Origin: Hydrogenophaga sp. SL48
GTDB lineage: Bacteria > Pseudomonadota > Gammaproteobacteria > Burkholderiales > Burkholderiaceae_C
Assembly: GCF_021729865.1 (NCBI RefSeq)
Contig: NZ_CP063400.1
Location: forward strand, 3,348,001-3,412,000
Reading direction: 5' to 3'
DNA length: 64,000 nt
This document shows, one piece after another, positions 34,031 through 42,867 of the stretch. The stretch's first letter is position 1. Each line of letters begins with the position of its first letter. The position numbers were made by a program, and so were the translations under genes. The notes below the pieces were generated by a model that was not told where the DNA came from, made no database searches, and worked only from the letters and a program-made list of their open reading frames with translations.

Positions 34031-34834
34031 ATGAGCACAACGACAAACAACTGGTCGCCCTACGGCATCGAACTCACGAGCCGCTTCCTGCTTGGCACCG
34101 CGGGCTACCCGTCACCGCAGGTGCTGGCCGAGAGCATCGCCGCCAGCGGCACGCAGATCGTCACCGTGGGCCTCAAGCGCACGCTGGCCGCGGGCGGCGA
34201 CAACGGCTTCATCGGCATCATCCGCAGCGCCATGCGCGAACAAGGCGCACGCCTGCTGCCCAACACCGCCGGCTGCCGCACCGCGCGCGAAGCGGTCACG
34301 CTGGCGCACATGGCGCGCGAGCTCTACGACACGCACTGGATCAAGCTCGAAGTGGTGGGCGACGAGCACACCCTGCAGCCCGACCCCTGGGGCACGGTGG
34401 AGGCGGCGGCGCAGCTCACCCGCGACGGCTTCGCCGTGTTCCCCTACTGCACCGACGACCTCGTGACCTGCCAGCGCCTGCTGGACGCGGGCTGCGAGCT
34501 GCTGATGCCCTGGGGCGCGCCCATCGGCTCGGGCCAGGGGCTGATCAACCCGTTCGCACTGCGCACGCTGCGCGCACGGCTGCCCGGCGTGCCGCTGGTG
34601 GTGGACGCCGGCATCGGCGCGCCGTCCCACGCGGCCGCCGCGATGGAGCTGGGCTTTGACGCCGTGCTGCTGAACTCCGCCGTGAGCCAGTCGGTGGACC
34701 CGGCGCGCATGGCCCGCGCCTTCGGCCTGGCCATCGAGGCCGGCCGCGCGGCCTTTGAGGCCGGCGTGATGGCCCCGCAGGACATGGCGGTGGCGAGCAC
34801 ACCCGTCAGCGGGCATCCCTTTCTGATCAATTGA
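34031..34834 (+). CDS. thiG: Thiazole synthase
   Basis: A 267-residue TIM-barrel enzyme joining deoxyxylulose phosphate, dehydroglycine and the ThiS thiocarboxylate into the thiazole phosphate. Landmarks: [56 protein letters not shown] with the active lysine, [20 protein letters not shown] and [19 protein letters not shown]. Length is normal and it is tightly spaced between thiS and the thiDE fusion. Confidence 0.95.
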   Translation: MSTTTNNWSPYGIELTSRFLLGTAGYPSPQVLAESIAASGTQIVTVGLKRTLAAGGDNGFIGIIRSAMREQGARLLPNTAGCRTAREAVTLAHMARELYDTHWIKLEVVGDEHTLQPDPWGTVEAAAQLTRDGFAVFPYCTDDLVTCQRLLDAGCELLMPWGAPIGSGQGLINPFALRTLRARLPGVPLVVDAGIGAPSHAAAAMELGFDAVLLNSAVSQSVDPARMARAFGLAIEAGRAAFEAGVMAPQDMAVASTPVSGHPFLIN

Positions 34835-34836
34835 CC

Positions 34837-36399
34837 ATGACCCCCATCATCTGGAGCATCGCCGGCACCGACAGCGGTGGCGGCGCCGGCCTCTCGGCCG
34901 ATCAGCGCGCGGCCGATGCCTTCGGCGTGCACCTGTGCCCGGTGGTCTCGGCGGTCACCGCGCAGAGCACGGTGGCCGTCACGCAGGTGCAGCCGGTGCC
35001 CCCCGAGCTGCTGGAGGCGCAGCTGGCCGCGCTGGCCGACGACATGCCGCCCAGCGTGATCAAGACCGGGCTGCTGGGCAGCGCGGCCCACGCGCGGCTG
35101 GTGGCCACCTGGGTTGATCGGCTGCGGCGGCGCGCACCGCTCAAGCTGGTGATCGACCCGGTGCTGCGCGCCAGCACCGGCGCGGGTTTCGCCGACGAAG
35201 AGCTGCTGCAGGCGTACCGCGAACAGCTGCTGCCGCGCGCGAACGTGATCACACCGAACCAGAACGAGGCGGTGGTCCTGCTCGGCGGCCAAGGGAGCAG
35301 CACCGTGCCCGCGCTCGCCGCCACCTTGCAGCAGCTCGGCGCGCAGGCCGTGGTGATCACCGGCGGCGACACGGCCACGCCCCAGCGCTCGCTGGACTGG
35401 CTGCAGACCCCGCACGCGCGGGGCTGGCTGAGCCTGCCGCGCGTGGACACGGCGCACCACCACGGCACCGGCTGCACCTTCGCCACGGCACTGGCCGCCG
35501 CGCTCGCGCGGGGCTTCGTGGCGGCCGACGCCGCCGTGCTCGCCAAGATGGCCACCACGCACGCGCTGCGCCACGCGCGCGCCGTGGGCCAGGGCGCCGG
35601 GCCTGTCATCGCGATGCCGGGTTTTGGCACCGATCCGTCCCTGCTGCCCCACCTGAGCCTGGACGAACAGGCCCCCGGCGCCTGGCCTGCGCCGCACCAG
35701 GGCCCGGCGCCCGGCGTCTACGCCATCGTGGACAGCGCCGAGCGCGTGGAGGCCGTGCTGCGCGCGCGGCCCACCGTGCCCACGGTCCAGCTGCGCATGA
35801 AGCGCCCGCTGGGCCTGGACGACGAGGTGTGGTCCGCCCAACTCACGCAGGCCATCCAGCGTTGCCAGCGCGCGGCCGATGCCGCCGGCGCCACGCTGGT
35901 GGTCAACGACCACTGGCGGCTCGCGCTGCAGGCCGGCGCGCGCGCGCTGCACCTGGGCCAGGAAGACCTGCTGGCGCTCACGCCCGACGACCACGCGCAG
36001 CTGCAGGCCGCGCGCGACAGCGGAGTACAGCTCGGCCTGAGTTCCCACAGCCTGTGGGAACTGTGCCGCGCGGCGGGCATGGCGCCCGACCTGATCGCCT
36101 GCGGCCCCGTGTGGCCCACCACCACCAAGGACATGCCCTGGCTGCCGCAAGGCCTGGACAACCTGGCCTGGTGGGCCCACATGGCGCCCGCGCCGGTGGT
36201 GGGCATCGGCGGCATCCTCGAACCCGCGCAGCTGCAGGCCGTGGCCGCAACCGGCGCGGCGGGCGGCTGCGTGGTGCGCGGTCTGGGTGCGGAGCCGTCG
36301 AACACACTGCCCGCCTGGCTCAACGCCTGGCAACTGGGCGCTGCAAACCGCCAACCTGGGGTCGTGCCCCCGCTGCCGCACCCGATGTTGCCCACCTGA
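34837..36399 (+). CDS. thiDE: ThiD-ThiE fusion: HMP-P kinase and thiamin-phosphate synthase
   Basis: A 520-residue two-domain enzyme. The N-terminal ~270 residues are the HMP/HMP-phosphate kinase: SIAGTDSGGGAGLSADQRA, VIDPVLRASTGAGF, ANVITPNQNEA and the anion-hole TAHHHGTGCTFATALAAALA. After a proline-rich linker (~275-295), the C-terminal part is a diverged ThiE barrel: GVYAIVDSAERVEAVL, VQLRMK, LVVNDHWRLALQAGARALHL, LGLSSHSLWEL and VVGIGGIL. The fusion covers the last steps to thiamin phosphate and completes the operon. The ATG at 34837 lies 2 bases past the thiG stop; an upstream TTG overlapping that stop is less likely. Confidence 0.92.
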   Translation: MTPIIWSIAGTDSGGGAGLSADQRAADAFGVHLCPVVSAVTAQSTVAVTQVQPVPPELLEAQLAALADDMPPSVIKTGLLGSAAHARLVATWVDRLRRRAPLKLVIDPVLRASTGAGFADEELLQAYREQLLPRANVITPNQNEAVVLLGGQGSSTVPALAATLQQLGAQAVVITGGDTATPQRSLDWLQTPHARGWLSLPRVDTAHHHGTGCTFATALAAALARGFVAADAAVLAKMATTHALRHARAVGQGAGPVIAMPGFGTDPSLLPHLSLDEQAPGAWPAPHQGPAPGVYAIVDSAERVEAVLRARPTVPTVQLRMKRPLGLDDEVWSAQLTQAIQRCQRAADAAGATLVVNDHWRLALQAGARALHLGQEDLLALTPDDHAQLQAARDSGVQLGLSSHSLWELCRAAGMAPDLIACGPVWPTTTKDMPWLPQGLDNLAWWAHMAPAPVVGIGGILEPAQLQAVAATGAAGGCVVRGLGAEPSNTLPAWLNAWQLGAANRQPGVVPPLPHPMLPT

Positions 36400-36481
36400 G
36401 AATGTGTGAACAACGCCAGCGGGCCCTCGCAGGGCGACCCAGCGGCAGCATCAACACCCGGACCGCTGGCTTGCTGGCGGC

Positions 36482-36964
36482 TCAATGAACCCGCAGCACC
36501 TCAAACTGCTGTCGGATGGCAGCGACCTGTATCGACACCTCATCCCCCTCGCATTTACCCAGCATGGCCCTGCCCAAAGGGGCTTCGCTGCTGATGACCT
36601 GAACAAGCTGAGCGCCGCTGACCAACGTCATGCTGCCCCCATCCGGGCCGAGAAAGAACTGTTGCTGCTTGTCGTCGGAATCGATCAGGCAGACCAGCGC
36701 GCCAAGCTGAATACCTGTGCTGGCGTCATAGGGGCGCGGGCGGAATTGGCGCCAATGGGCCATCGCCTGGCGGATGGCTTCGGCGCGACGAGCCTGGCCG
36801 GTGGCCAGGTAGGCGGCTTCGAGTCCCAATGTGTCGTATTTGTTTTCGGCGACGTTCTCTTCGTGGGTCGCCGTTTCATGGGCAGTCCGAACTGCCTGTT
36901 CGGCTTGCAGCAGGTCTTCGGCGAGCCGTTCCAGCACCTGCTGCTGCAGCAAGAATTTATCCAT
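36482..36964 (-). CDS. GreA/GreB-family transcription elongation factor-like protein
   Basis: 160 residues with a charged N-terminal helical hairpin (LLQQQVLERLAEDLLQAEQAV, ENKYDTLGLEAAYLA) and a C-terminal FKBP-like GreAB domain (IQLGALVCLIDSDDKQQQF, LVQVISSEAPLGRAMLGKCE, GDEVSIQV). True GreA has acidic residues at the coiled-coil tip that reach the polymerase active site. Here the tip is less clear, so this is probably a GreA-like homologue or Rnk-like factor rather than GreA itself. It converges on the thiamin operon with an 82-bp gap. Confidence 0.75.
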   Translation of the reverse strand: MDKFLLQQQVLERLAEDLLQAEQAVRTAHETATHEENVAENKYDTLGLEAAYLATGQARRAEAIRQAMAHWRQFRPRPYDASTGIQLGALVCLIDSDDKQQQFFLGPDGGSMTLVSGAQLVQVISSEAPLGRAMLGKCEGDEVSIQVAAIRQQFEVLRVH

Positions 36965-37253
36965 GATGAAAGGTGGGCGTCTCGAACAAGCGGGGTCAGG
37001 TCTTGATTGTGAAGGGCCCCACCAGCCTTCGACGCTCCTTTGGGCTGCAGGTCAACTTCAACCATGGGCGCTGACCTGTCGCCCATTTCGGCGCATCGAA
37101 CGGCAGGCGCTGGCCGGCAGTGGCTGTTCGTGGACAGTGCCGACGCCTGGCTTTGGTTGGCGAGCGCTCTGACAGCGAAGGTCATGTTCCCGGCACTGCC
37201 GCGTGCTCACGCTCCCGGCCAGATCCAGTCTTCGCAGCTACGGCAAAGCGGTC

Positions 37254-37317
37254 GTTCAACGTATGAGCTCAGGCCGCGACCCGTCAGGGACGTCGGGCCT
37301 GCAGCGAATTGTTGAGC
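37254..37317 (-). other. attC-like integron recombination site 1
   Basis: Two bases after the J-domain gene stop, the minus strand reads GCTCAACAATTCGCTGCAGG, then GCGGCCTGAGCTCATAC and finally GTTGAAC. GCTCAAC fits the R'' consensus RYYYAAC and GTTGAAC fits R' GTTRRRY. The inner blocks follow the AACAATTCGTT...CTCA.GCGTT pattern of aadA-type attC sites. Length is 64 bp. Confidence 0.65.
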
Positions 37318-37318
37318 G

Positions 37319-38149
37319 TCATCGCCCCGTATTTTTCAGTGCCAATGAATATCGCTCAATAAGGCGGCGCCCATCCGTAATTTCTTCTCGCTTGAGAAGA
37401 TCAAGCTCGAGTCCCTTGGATACTAGCAGCCGTGCAAGAACGTCTGAACCAATCTGATATGCAAGCCGAGCCCAATTGCGCTCCTTTAACACCCCAGCAA
37501 ACGAACGACGCTCGAGATACTCTGCCAACTCATCGTGAGTCCAGTTGTCATAGCCTTGCGTAACATGGTCCATAAATAAAGCGTAGTTAGGTCTACTTGA
37601 TAGATACGCGGAAAATTCATCAGTCGACCTTTCCATCTGATCTATTTCATTGGTGATTTTCCAATACATCACGGCAGTTATCATGCCAACAAATAGAAAT
37701 GCAATGGAGAACACGGCTGACATATCTGGCCCGGCAAGCGAACCGAGAAACGCTTCCGGCAAGTCCTTGCCAAGGAACAATGCCGCAGCCGAAACCCCAC
37801 CAACAAGCGTAGCCATCTGTCTAGACTGCTTTAGCTGTCCTGTTGCCTTCTCCTTTATCTGCGATACGGCAACGCCAATGTCGCGCGATATTTCGGATCT
37901 TATTGTGAGTGCATTGGTTGTCGCCGCAACGATATCCTTCACAACGCTGATAGGAATTATTGCAGTATTACGAGCGACGGAATTCGCCACTGATCTAGCT
38001 GTGTTTAGTTCCTGCATCTCGGCATCTGACCCACCCCTGTCTGGATGACGTGCGAGCGCAAGACTTCTAAAGCTAGCTTCGATTTCTGACTCCGTTGCGG
38101 ACTCATGAAGACCTAGGATTTCAAACGCTTTTTTAACTTCCATAATCAT
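37319..38149 (-). CDS. J-domain (DnaJ-like) membrane protein
   Basis: 276 residues. An N-terminal J domain (residues ~4-50) has the HPD motif at 35-37 in ALARHPDRGG, so it could stimulate an Hsp70. The rest is unlike DnaJ: a helical region with SRDIGVAVSQIKEKATGQLK, then two hydrophobic segments (MATLVGGVSAAALFLG and MSAVFSIAFLFVGMITAVMY) and a charged C-terminal domain. There is no zinc-finger region. Base composition is far more AT-rich than the flanking chromosome and an attC-like site follows the stop, so it looks like a captured cassette gene. Start at 38149 or the ATG 6 bases later. Function unknown. Confidence 0.75.
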   Translation of the reverse strand: MIMEVKKAFEILGLHESATESEIEASFRSLALARHPDRGGSDAEMQELNTARSVANSVARNTAIIPISVVKDIVAATTNALTIRSEISRDIGVAVSQIKEKATGQLKQSRQMATLVGGVSAAALFLGKDLPEAFLGSLAGPDMSAVFSIAFLFVGMITAVMYWKITNEIDQMERSTDEFSAYLSSRPNYALFMDHVTQGYDNWTHDELAEYLERRSFAGVLKERNWARLAYQIGSDVLARLLVSKGLELDLLKREEITDGRRLIERYSLALKNTGR

Positions 38150-38165
38150 CGATCTCTTATTTTAC

Positions 38166-38223
38166 GCCTAACTTTGATTTAAACCCGCAAAACGGCAGAT
38201 AACACCGCAGGCAATCGTTAAAA
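38166..38223 (-). other. attC-like integron recombination site 3
   Basis: Minus strand: TTTTAAC, then GATTGCCTGCGG ... CCGTTTTGCGGG with TTTAAATC, ending in GTTAGGC, a classical core site. Inner arms pair imperfectly. The core lies 16 bases before the J-domain gene, the short spacing expected at a cassette boundary. R'' agrees only in its AAC half. Confidence 0.45.
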
Positions 38224-38600
38224 AAGGTCACACGGCATCCCCATAATGTGTTTGAATCAAACCTGTAAAGCGTCTCGTTGTATGCCCGAACATGTCTAGC
38301 AGATCAGACAATCCCGACTTGTCTCCCGGCACCTGAACGGATTGACGGGGCGGGCATGAAAACCGTTGGGCAGTTTACTTGAGAGCACCCAGTTGCAGCG
38401 GCAAAACCTGCCGACCGCAGCAACTGGGAACGACGGTTTTGCGACGCCGTGCCAGATGCCCGCTCCGGGTCGACTTGCGCCGGCGGTCACCTGAGGAAGC
38501 GGTCGTTCGGTCCGGCTCTACAGCGAGTGTCGGCTTCCTGGAGCGGCCGCGAACTGGTATTCCCGGCCAGGAGCGGTCGACCGTCAAACGGGTAAGAGTC
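38224..38600. other. Gene-free interval within the cassette region
   Basis: About 375 bp between two attC-like sites with no convincing gene on either strand; short frames lack a ribosome-binding site and coding character. It contains an inverted pair, CAGTTGCAGCGGCAAAACC and a GTTTTGCCGCTGCAACTG-like reverse at about 38389-38420 with AACTGGG. It may be an ORF-less cassette or decayed intergenic DNA. Confidence 0.4.
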
Positions 38601-38684
38601 GTTCAACGCCAATAGCACGCGCGGCCACGAAATGGAGGCGAAGCCGCAATGCAGTAGACGTCGCCGTGATTGGCATTGTTACAT
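38601..38684 (-). other. attC-like integron recombination site 2
   Basis: Minus strand: ATGTAAC (R'', overlapping the TAA stop of the gene), AATGCCAAT, a 50-base centre, then GCTATTGGC and GTTGAAC (R'). GCCAAT/ATTGGC are perfect arms. R'' is the exact complement of GTTACAT, the core found at the start of the same cassette at 39464-39470, as expected of a cassette that once circularised. Confidence 0.6.
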
Positions 38685-39446
38685 GCTCTCGAGTTTTCGA
38701 GCCCATGATTCAAGTTGCTTTTCACAGCTACGATTTTTCTGACCACCAATCTGGGCTTGAACCATAGACCCTATTAATTCGGACTCTTTCCCTCGAAAAT
38801 TGTTTAGCAGACCCACGATGGATTCAAGCTTAAACTTTGCGGAGGCATAATGGTCGCCGAGGGAAAGGATAGGTCGCTCTAGTTTATTCTCAAAAGCCGG
38901 CACGAGAGCAATCGCCGCTTTTAATATCACACAAACAGCATTTCCCTTCGGAGACTCCGAGACTACGTATGCAAACCGTTTAGATTTTCCATCCCATTTG
39001 AACCTATGCAAGTCAGTTTGAAATAGGAATTCCTCAATATTACCACCATTTAATGCAAACGAGCCATCGTGAGCATTTGCATTCCTCGCGTCTTTCATGA
39101 AGCGAAACCAATAGTGCACAGCCGGATCGCAATCAAAATACTCAGCGAAAACTTGAGGATTACTCTCAAGATTCATCTCGGAAACCAACCCTTCCCTTTC
39201 AGAAAGACCGCCTAACTCATTAGCCAAGGATTTACTTAATTTAGCAATTTCCCAAGTTGATACAAGGGCATTAATGCAAGCAGAGAAGGTAAACTGCATC
39301 TTATCAAAGTAAAAATTATCCTTTGGAGCCGGAGCATCCTTGTAGCTAAATGCGTTATCAGCAGCCTCTGTGATAAAGAAATCCAATTCCTCAACCTTCC
39401 GGTAGAATTGGAAGTAAACTATTTCTGCGTAATTTTTTAAATCCAT
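38679..39446 (-). CDS. Hypothetical protein with HEPN-like RxxxxH motif
   Basis: 255 residues, mostly helical, no membrane segment. Residues 121-126 read RNANAH in WFRFMKDARNANAHDGS, the R-x4-H signature of HEPN ribonucleases; the surrounding helices (QFTFSACINALVSTWEIAKL, SIVGLLNNFRGKE) would fit such a fold. I cannot place it in a named family. AT-rich codon use and flanking attC-like sites mark it as an acquired cassette gene. The ATG at 39446 has GAGGA 9 bases upstream and its stop overlaps the attC-like site. If it is a HEPN toxin, no obvious antitoxin gene is adjacent. A role in defence or stress response is inference. Confidence 0.65.
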   Translation of the reverse strand: MDLKNYAEIVYFQFYRKVEELDFFITEAADNAFSYKDAPAPKDNFYFDKMQFTFSACINALVSTWEIAKLSKSLANELGGLSEREGLVSEMNLESNPQVFAEYFDCDPAVHYWFRFMKDARNANAHDGSFALNGGNIEEFLFQTDLHRFKWDGKSKRFAYVVSESPKGNAVCVILKAAIALVPAFENKLERPILSLGDHYASAKFKLESIVGLLNNFRGKESELIGSMVQAQIGGQKNRSCEKQLESWARKLESM

Positions 39447-39528
39447 GGGTAGACTTCCTCATCATGTAACGATATATCCAGAGCAAAGCCTGCTCTATAT
39501 GTTGGATTCTGCTCCATAGGTTGGTCAT
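39391..39528 (-). CDS. Possible small protein overlapping the HEPN-like gene start
   Basis: A 45-residue frame, MTNLWSRIQHIEQALLWIYR onward, preceded by a strong CAGGAGG 7 bases before its ATG. It overlaps the first 56 bases of the HEPN-like gene in another frame and runs through an attC-like hairpin. It may be a leader peptide or an unrelated start; evidence is only the ribosome-binding site. Confidence 0.25.
   Translation of the reverse strand: MTNLWSRIQHIEQALLWIYRYMMRKSTHGFKKLRRNSLLPILPEG
39464..39507 (-). other. attC-like site 4 at the head of the HEPN-like cassette
   Basis: Minus strand: ATCCAAC (fits RYYYAAC), ATATAGAGCA, loop GGCTT, TGCTCTGGATAT, then GTTACAT. The arms pair perfectly apart from a two-base GG bulge, reminiscent of the extrahelical bases of attC. 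At 44 bp it is shorter than usual attC sites, and the core has one mismatch to GTTRRRY. Confidence 0.45.
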
Positions 39529-40184
39529 GCGTCCCTCCTGAAAGTCGCTTGTCGCCCAATATGCCGGATTGTGTCCAGTTATAAAAGTTCTATGAAACCC
39601 AGCACTCCTGTGCTGCATTCCACGCGGATTTCGGACCAATTGCGTGAGCGCATTCGGTACATGCACTGTAGCCTCAGCACCGAGCAGTTGTACGGCTGAA
39701 GGACCGTTTTTGGGAGACTGGGGAATGACAGCAACGGGTCGGAAGTGCCAGTTCGCGCTGGGCGAAACCGGACCTTCATCGGAAACTTGTTGCCTCACAC
39801 CAGCAAGTACCCTGTCTTGGGGGTGAAGCAGCCGCACGGGTGGTCGTTCGCTGAATGACCGCTGACGGTGATCGCCGCCGTTCAGACCGACGGCAGCGGG
39901 TGACTCCGCTCAGGCGAGCATGAGCCTCTTACCGACACCCGGCCGCGAAGGTCCCCGGCTCATTGACGCGGCCATTCAGCACTGATTCAACCGATCGAAG
40001 CAGTCTCGCGCGAGGGAGCCCCATGACGCCGACCTGCCCCCTGCCTCGCTGCCCGGCAGATCACCTGTAGCCACAAAGGGTTAACCCTCGGCTCTGGTAA
40101 GGTTCACGGGTTTCGTCACCGCCGGGCGACCGGTGCGCCAGCCGCACCGGGGCACCGGCATTTTTCATCCTCCGGAGAAACCCC
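39529..40184. other. Gene-free interval upstream of the TRAP binding-protein gene
   Basis: About 650 bp with no convincing gene. Short frames across 39579-39837 lack start signals and coding character. GGTCGTTCGCTGAATGACC at about 39842-39860 is an interrupted dyad that belongs to degenerate intergenic DNA of this family. GC content rises back to chromosomal level here. The last 100 bp should hold the promoter of the next gene, whose ribosome-binding site CCGGAG lies just before 40185. Confidence 0.5.
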
Positions 40185-41267
40185 ATGGATCGTCGTTCCC
40201 TCATCAAGAACGCTGGCATTGCCGGCGTGTTGTCCGCCGGCATCGCACCGGCCGTGCATGCCCAGGCCGCCGTGCGCTGGCGCATGGCGTCGAGCTTCCC
40301 CAAGTCGCTGCCCACCATCTACGGTTCGGCCGAGAAGTTCTCGGAAACCGTCAAGGCGCTCTCGGGCGGCAAGTTTGAGGTCTCGGTGCACGCGGCCGGC
40401 GACCTGGTGCCGGCCTTCGGCGTGGTGGACGCCCTGCAGCAGAACACGCTGGAGATGGCGCAGACCGCGTCCTACTACTTCACGGGCAAGGACCCGATCT
40501 TTGCCTTCGGCTGCGCCGTGCCCTTCGGCCTGACGGCCCGACACATGGACGCCTGGATGGAGCACGGCAACGGCCGGAAGTACATGGACGCGTTCTACGC
40601 CCAGTACAACATCACCTCCATGAGCGCCGGCAACACCGGCACGCAGATGGGCGGCTGGTACCGCAAGGAGATCAAGACCGCTGCCGACCTCAAGGGCCTG
40701 AAGATGCGCATGGGCGGCGGCCTGTTCGGCGAGGCCATGGCCAAGCTGGGCGTGGTGGCCCAGAACATGCCGGCCGGCGAGGTGTACCAGGCGCTGGAAA
40801 AAGGCACGCTGGACGCCACCGAGTTCGTCGGTCCCTTCGACGACGAGCGCCTGGGCTTCCAGAAAGTGGCCCCGTTCTACTACTACCCCGGCTGGTGGGA
40901 AGGCGGCGCCGAGCTGGAGTTCTTCATCAACAAGAAGGCCTTCGAGGCGCTGTCGGCCGAGAACAAGGCCATCGTGCGCGCCGCGGGCGCCGTGGCCGCG
41001 CGCGACATGACCGCCAAGTACGACGCCCAGAACCCGGCGGCGCTCAAGCGCCTGGTGGCCAGCGGCACCAAGCTCAGGCCCTTCAGCAAGGAACTGATGG
41101 ACGCGGGCTACAAGGCCTCGATGGAGGTGTTCGCCGCCCACGAAGCCAAGTCGCCCGAGTTCAAGAAGATCCACCAGGACATGCGCGCCTTCCAGCGCGA
41201 CCAGGTGCTGTGGAGCAAGTTCTCAGAGTGGCGCTACGACGGCTACATCGGTGGCGTGAAGCTCTGA
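40185..41267 (+). CDS. TRAP transporter solute-binding protein (DctP family)
   Basis: 360 residues. The N-terminus MDRRSLIKNAGIAGVLSAGI has a twin-arginine-like start and AHA-type cleavage, so it is exported. The body is a DctP-type ESR protein of the mannitol/chloroaromatic-compound group: FSETVKALSGGKFEVSVHAA, DLKGLKMRMGGGLFGEAMAK (with the ligand-binding arginine) and ALEKGTLDATEFVGPFDD. No DctQ or DctM membrane genes are adjacent, so it must work with a transporter encoded elsewhere. A strong terminator follows directly. Confidence 0.9.
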   Translation: MDRRSLIKNAGIAGVLSAGIAPAVHAQAAVRWRMASSFPKSLPTIYGSAEKFSETVKALSGGKFEVSVHAAGDLVPAFGVVDALQQNTLEMAQTASYYFTGKDPIFAFGCAVPFGLTARHMDAWMEHGNGRKYMDAFYAQYNITSMSAGNTGTQMGGWYRKEIKTAADLKGLKMRMGGGLFGEAMAKLGVVAQNMPAGEVYQALEKGTLDATEFVGPFDDERLGFQKVAPFYYYPGWWEGGAELEFFINKKAFEALSAENKAIVRAAGAVAARDMTAKYDAQNPAALKRLVASGTKLRPFSKELMDAGYKASMEVFAAHEAKSPEFKKIHQDMRAFQRDQVLWSKFSEWRYDGYIGGVKL

Positions 41268-41288
41268 TCCCGGAAGAAGCCCCCATGC

Positions 41289-41319
41289 AAAAAAGCCGCT
41301 CGATGAGCGGCTTTTTTTT
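41289..41319. terminator. Rho-independent terminator, bidirectional
   Basis: AAAAAAGCCGCTC and GAGCGGCTTTTTT form a perfect 13-bp stem with a 3-base loop and a T-run on both strands. It lies between the convergent binding-protein and dctA genes and serves both. Confidence 0.93.
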
Positions 41320-41337
41320 GTGATCGCAAGACCTTGC

Positions 41338-42684
41338 TCAGGACCTGGCGTCGCCCACCGCCATGTGCGCCACCTGCTGGTCGAGGATCTCTTCGGGCTC
41401 GTCGGCTTCCTGCGCGGTGGGATGGTCCAGGCCCTGCTGCAGGCGCTGCATGTCGAGGTCGCCGGTCCACTTGGCCACCACCAGCGTCGCCACGCCGTTG
41501 CCCACCAGGTTGGTCAGGGCGCGGGCCTCGCTCATGAAGCGGTCGATACCGAGGATCAGCGCCAGGCCGGCCACCGGCACACCACCCACCGCCGACAGCG
41601 TGGCCGCCAGCACGATGAAACCGCTGCCGGTGATGCCGGCCGCGCCCTTGGAGGTGAGCAGCAGCACGGCGAGCAGGGTCAGCTGCTGCGTCAGCGTCAT
41701 GGGCGTGTCGGTGGCCTGGGCGATGAACACCGCGGCCATGGTCAGGTAGATCGAGGTGCCGTCGAGGTTGAACGAATAACCGGTGGGGATCACCAGGCCG
41801 ACCACCGACTTCTTGGCGCCCAGGTTTTCCATCTTCTCCATCATGCGCGGCAGCACCGACTCGCTCGACGAAGTGCCCAGCACGATCAGCAGTTCTTCCT
41901 TGATGTAGCGGATGAACTTCACGATGCTGAAACCGTGCAAGCGGCTGATGAGGCCCAGCACCAGGAACACGAACAGCAGGCAGGTCAGGTAGAAGGTGCC
42001 CATGAGCTTGCCGAGCGAGAACAGCGAGTCGATGCCGTACTTGCCGATGGTGAAGGCCATGGCGCCAAACGCGCCGATGGGGGCCACCTTCATGATGATG
42101 CCGACGATGTCGAACAGCACGTGCGAGCTCTTCTCGATGAAGTCGAACACCATGGTGCCGCGGCCGCCGAACTTGTGCAGCGCGAAGCCGAACAGCACCG
42201 AGAACAGCAGCACCTGCAGGATGTCGCCTTTGGCGAACGCATCCACCACCGAGGTGGGGATCACGCCCAGCAGGAAGTCGACCGTGCCCTTCATCTTGCC
42301 GGGCTCGGTGTAGGCCGCGATGGCCTTGGTGTCGAGCGTGGCGGCGTCCACGTGCATGCCCGAGCCGGGCTGGATCAGGTTGACCACCAGCAGACCGATG
42401 AGCAGCGCCACCGTGGACACGACCTCGAAGTACAGCAGCGCCAGGCCGCCGGTCTTGCCGACCTTCTTCATGTCTTCCATGCCGGCGATGCCCACCACCA
42501 CGGTGCAGAAGATGATGGGCGCGATGATCATCTTGATCAGCTTGATGAAGGCGTCGCCCAGCGGCTTCATCTGCTCCCCGAGCGCGGGGTAGAAGTGGCC
42601 CAGCAGCACGCCCACCGTGACGGCGAACAGGACCTGGACGTAGAGGGATTTGTAGAGCGGTTTGCGCGCGGGGCTCGTGGCCAT
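41338..42684 (-). CDS. dctA: C4-dicarboxylate:cation symporter
   Basis: A 448-residue inner-membrane transporter of the DAACS family that takes up succinate, fumarate, malate and aspartate. Landmarks: [19 protein letters not shown], the serine-rich reentrant loop [57 protein letters not shown] and [20 protein letters not shown]. Length is standard. It faces a cluster of dicarboxylate-sensing genes (binding protein, DctS, DctR) that probably induces it. The 183-bp upstream gap contains CGTAGAACTACG at 42824-42835, a dyad that could bind the regulator. Confidence 0.95.
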   Translation of the reverse strand: MATSPARKPLYKSLYVQVLFAVTVGVLLGHFYPALGEQMKPLGDAFIKLIKMIIAPIIFCTVVVGIAGMEDMKKVGKTGGLALLYFEVVSTVALLIGLLVVNLIQPGSGMHVDAATLDTKAIAAYTEPGKMKGTVDFLLGVIPTSVVDAFAKGDILQVLLFSVLFGFALHKFGGRGTMVFDFIEKSSHVLFDIVGIIMKVAPIGAFGAMAFTIGKYGIDSLFSLGKLMGTFYLTCLLFVFLVLGLISRLHGFSIVKFIRYIKEELLIVLGTSSSESVLPRMMEKMENLGAKKSVVGLVIPTGYSFNLDGTSIYLTMAAVFIAQATDTPMTLTQQLTLLAVLLLTSKGAAGITGSGFIVLAATLSAVGGVPVAGLALILGIDRFMSEARALTNLVGNGVATLVVAKWTGDLDMQRLQQGLDHPTAQEADEPEEILDQQVAHMAVGDARS

Positions 42685-42867
42685 GGGGTTTGTCTCCAGC
42701 GGAACTTGTACGAAGTGGGGCGCCGGGTGTGTCGGCTGCCGGCGCCTGCAAGTGCCCGGTGTTCGGGACAGGCGGGACGATACGCAGGGGCCCGCGTCGC
42801 GCCAACTGTGGCGTTCAACAGTCGTAGAACTACGTACGCCCCGCAGCGACCGGTTTCAAGCGGCGTT

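Noticed and set aside
38296..38587. Two short minus-strand frames (64 and 70 codons) between attC-like sites
   Set aside because: No ribosome-binding site, unlikely composition (many Arg and Pro), and mutual overlap in different frames.
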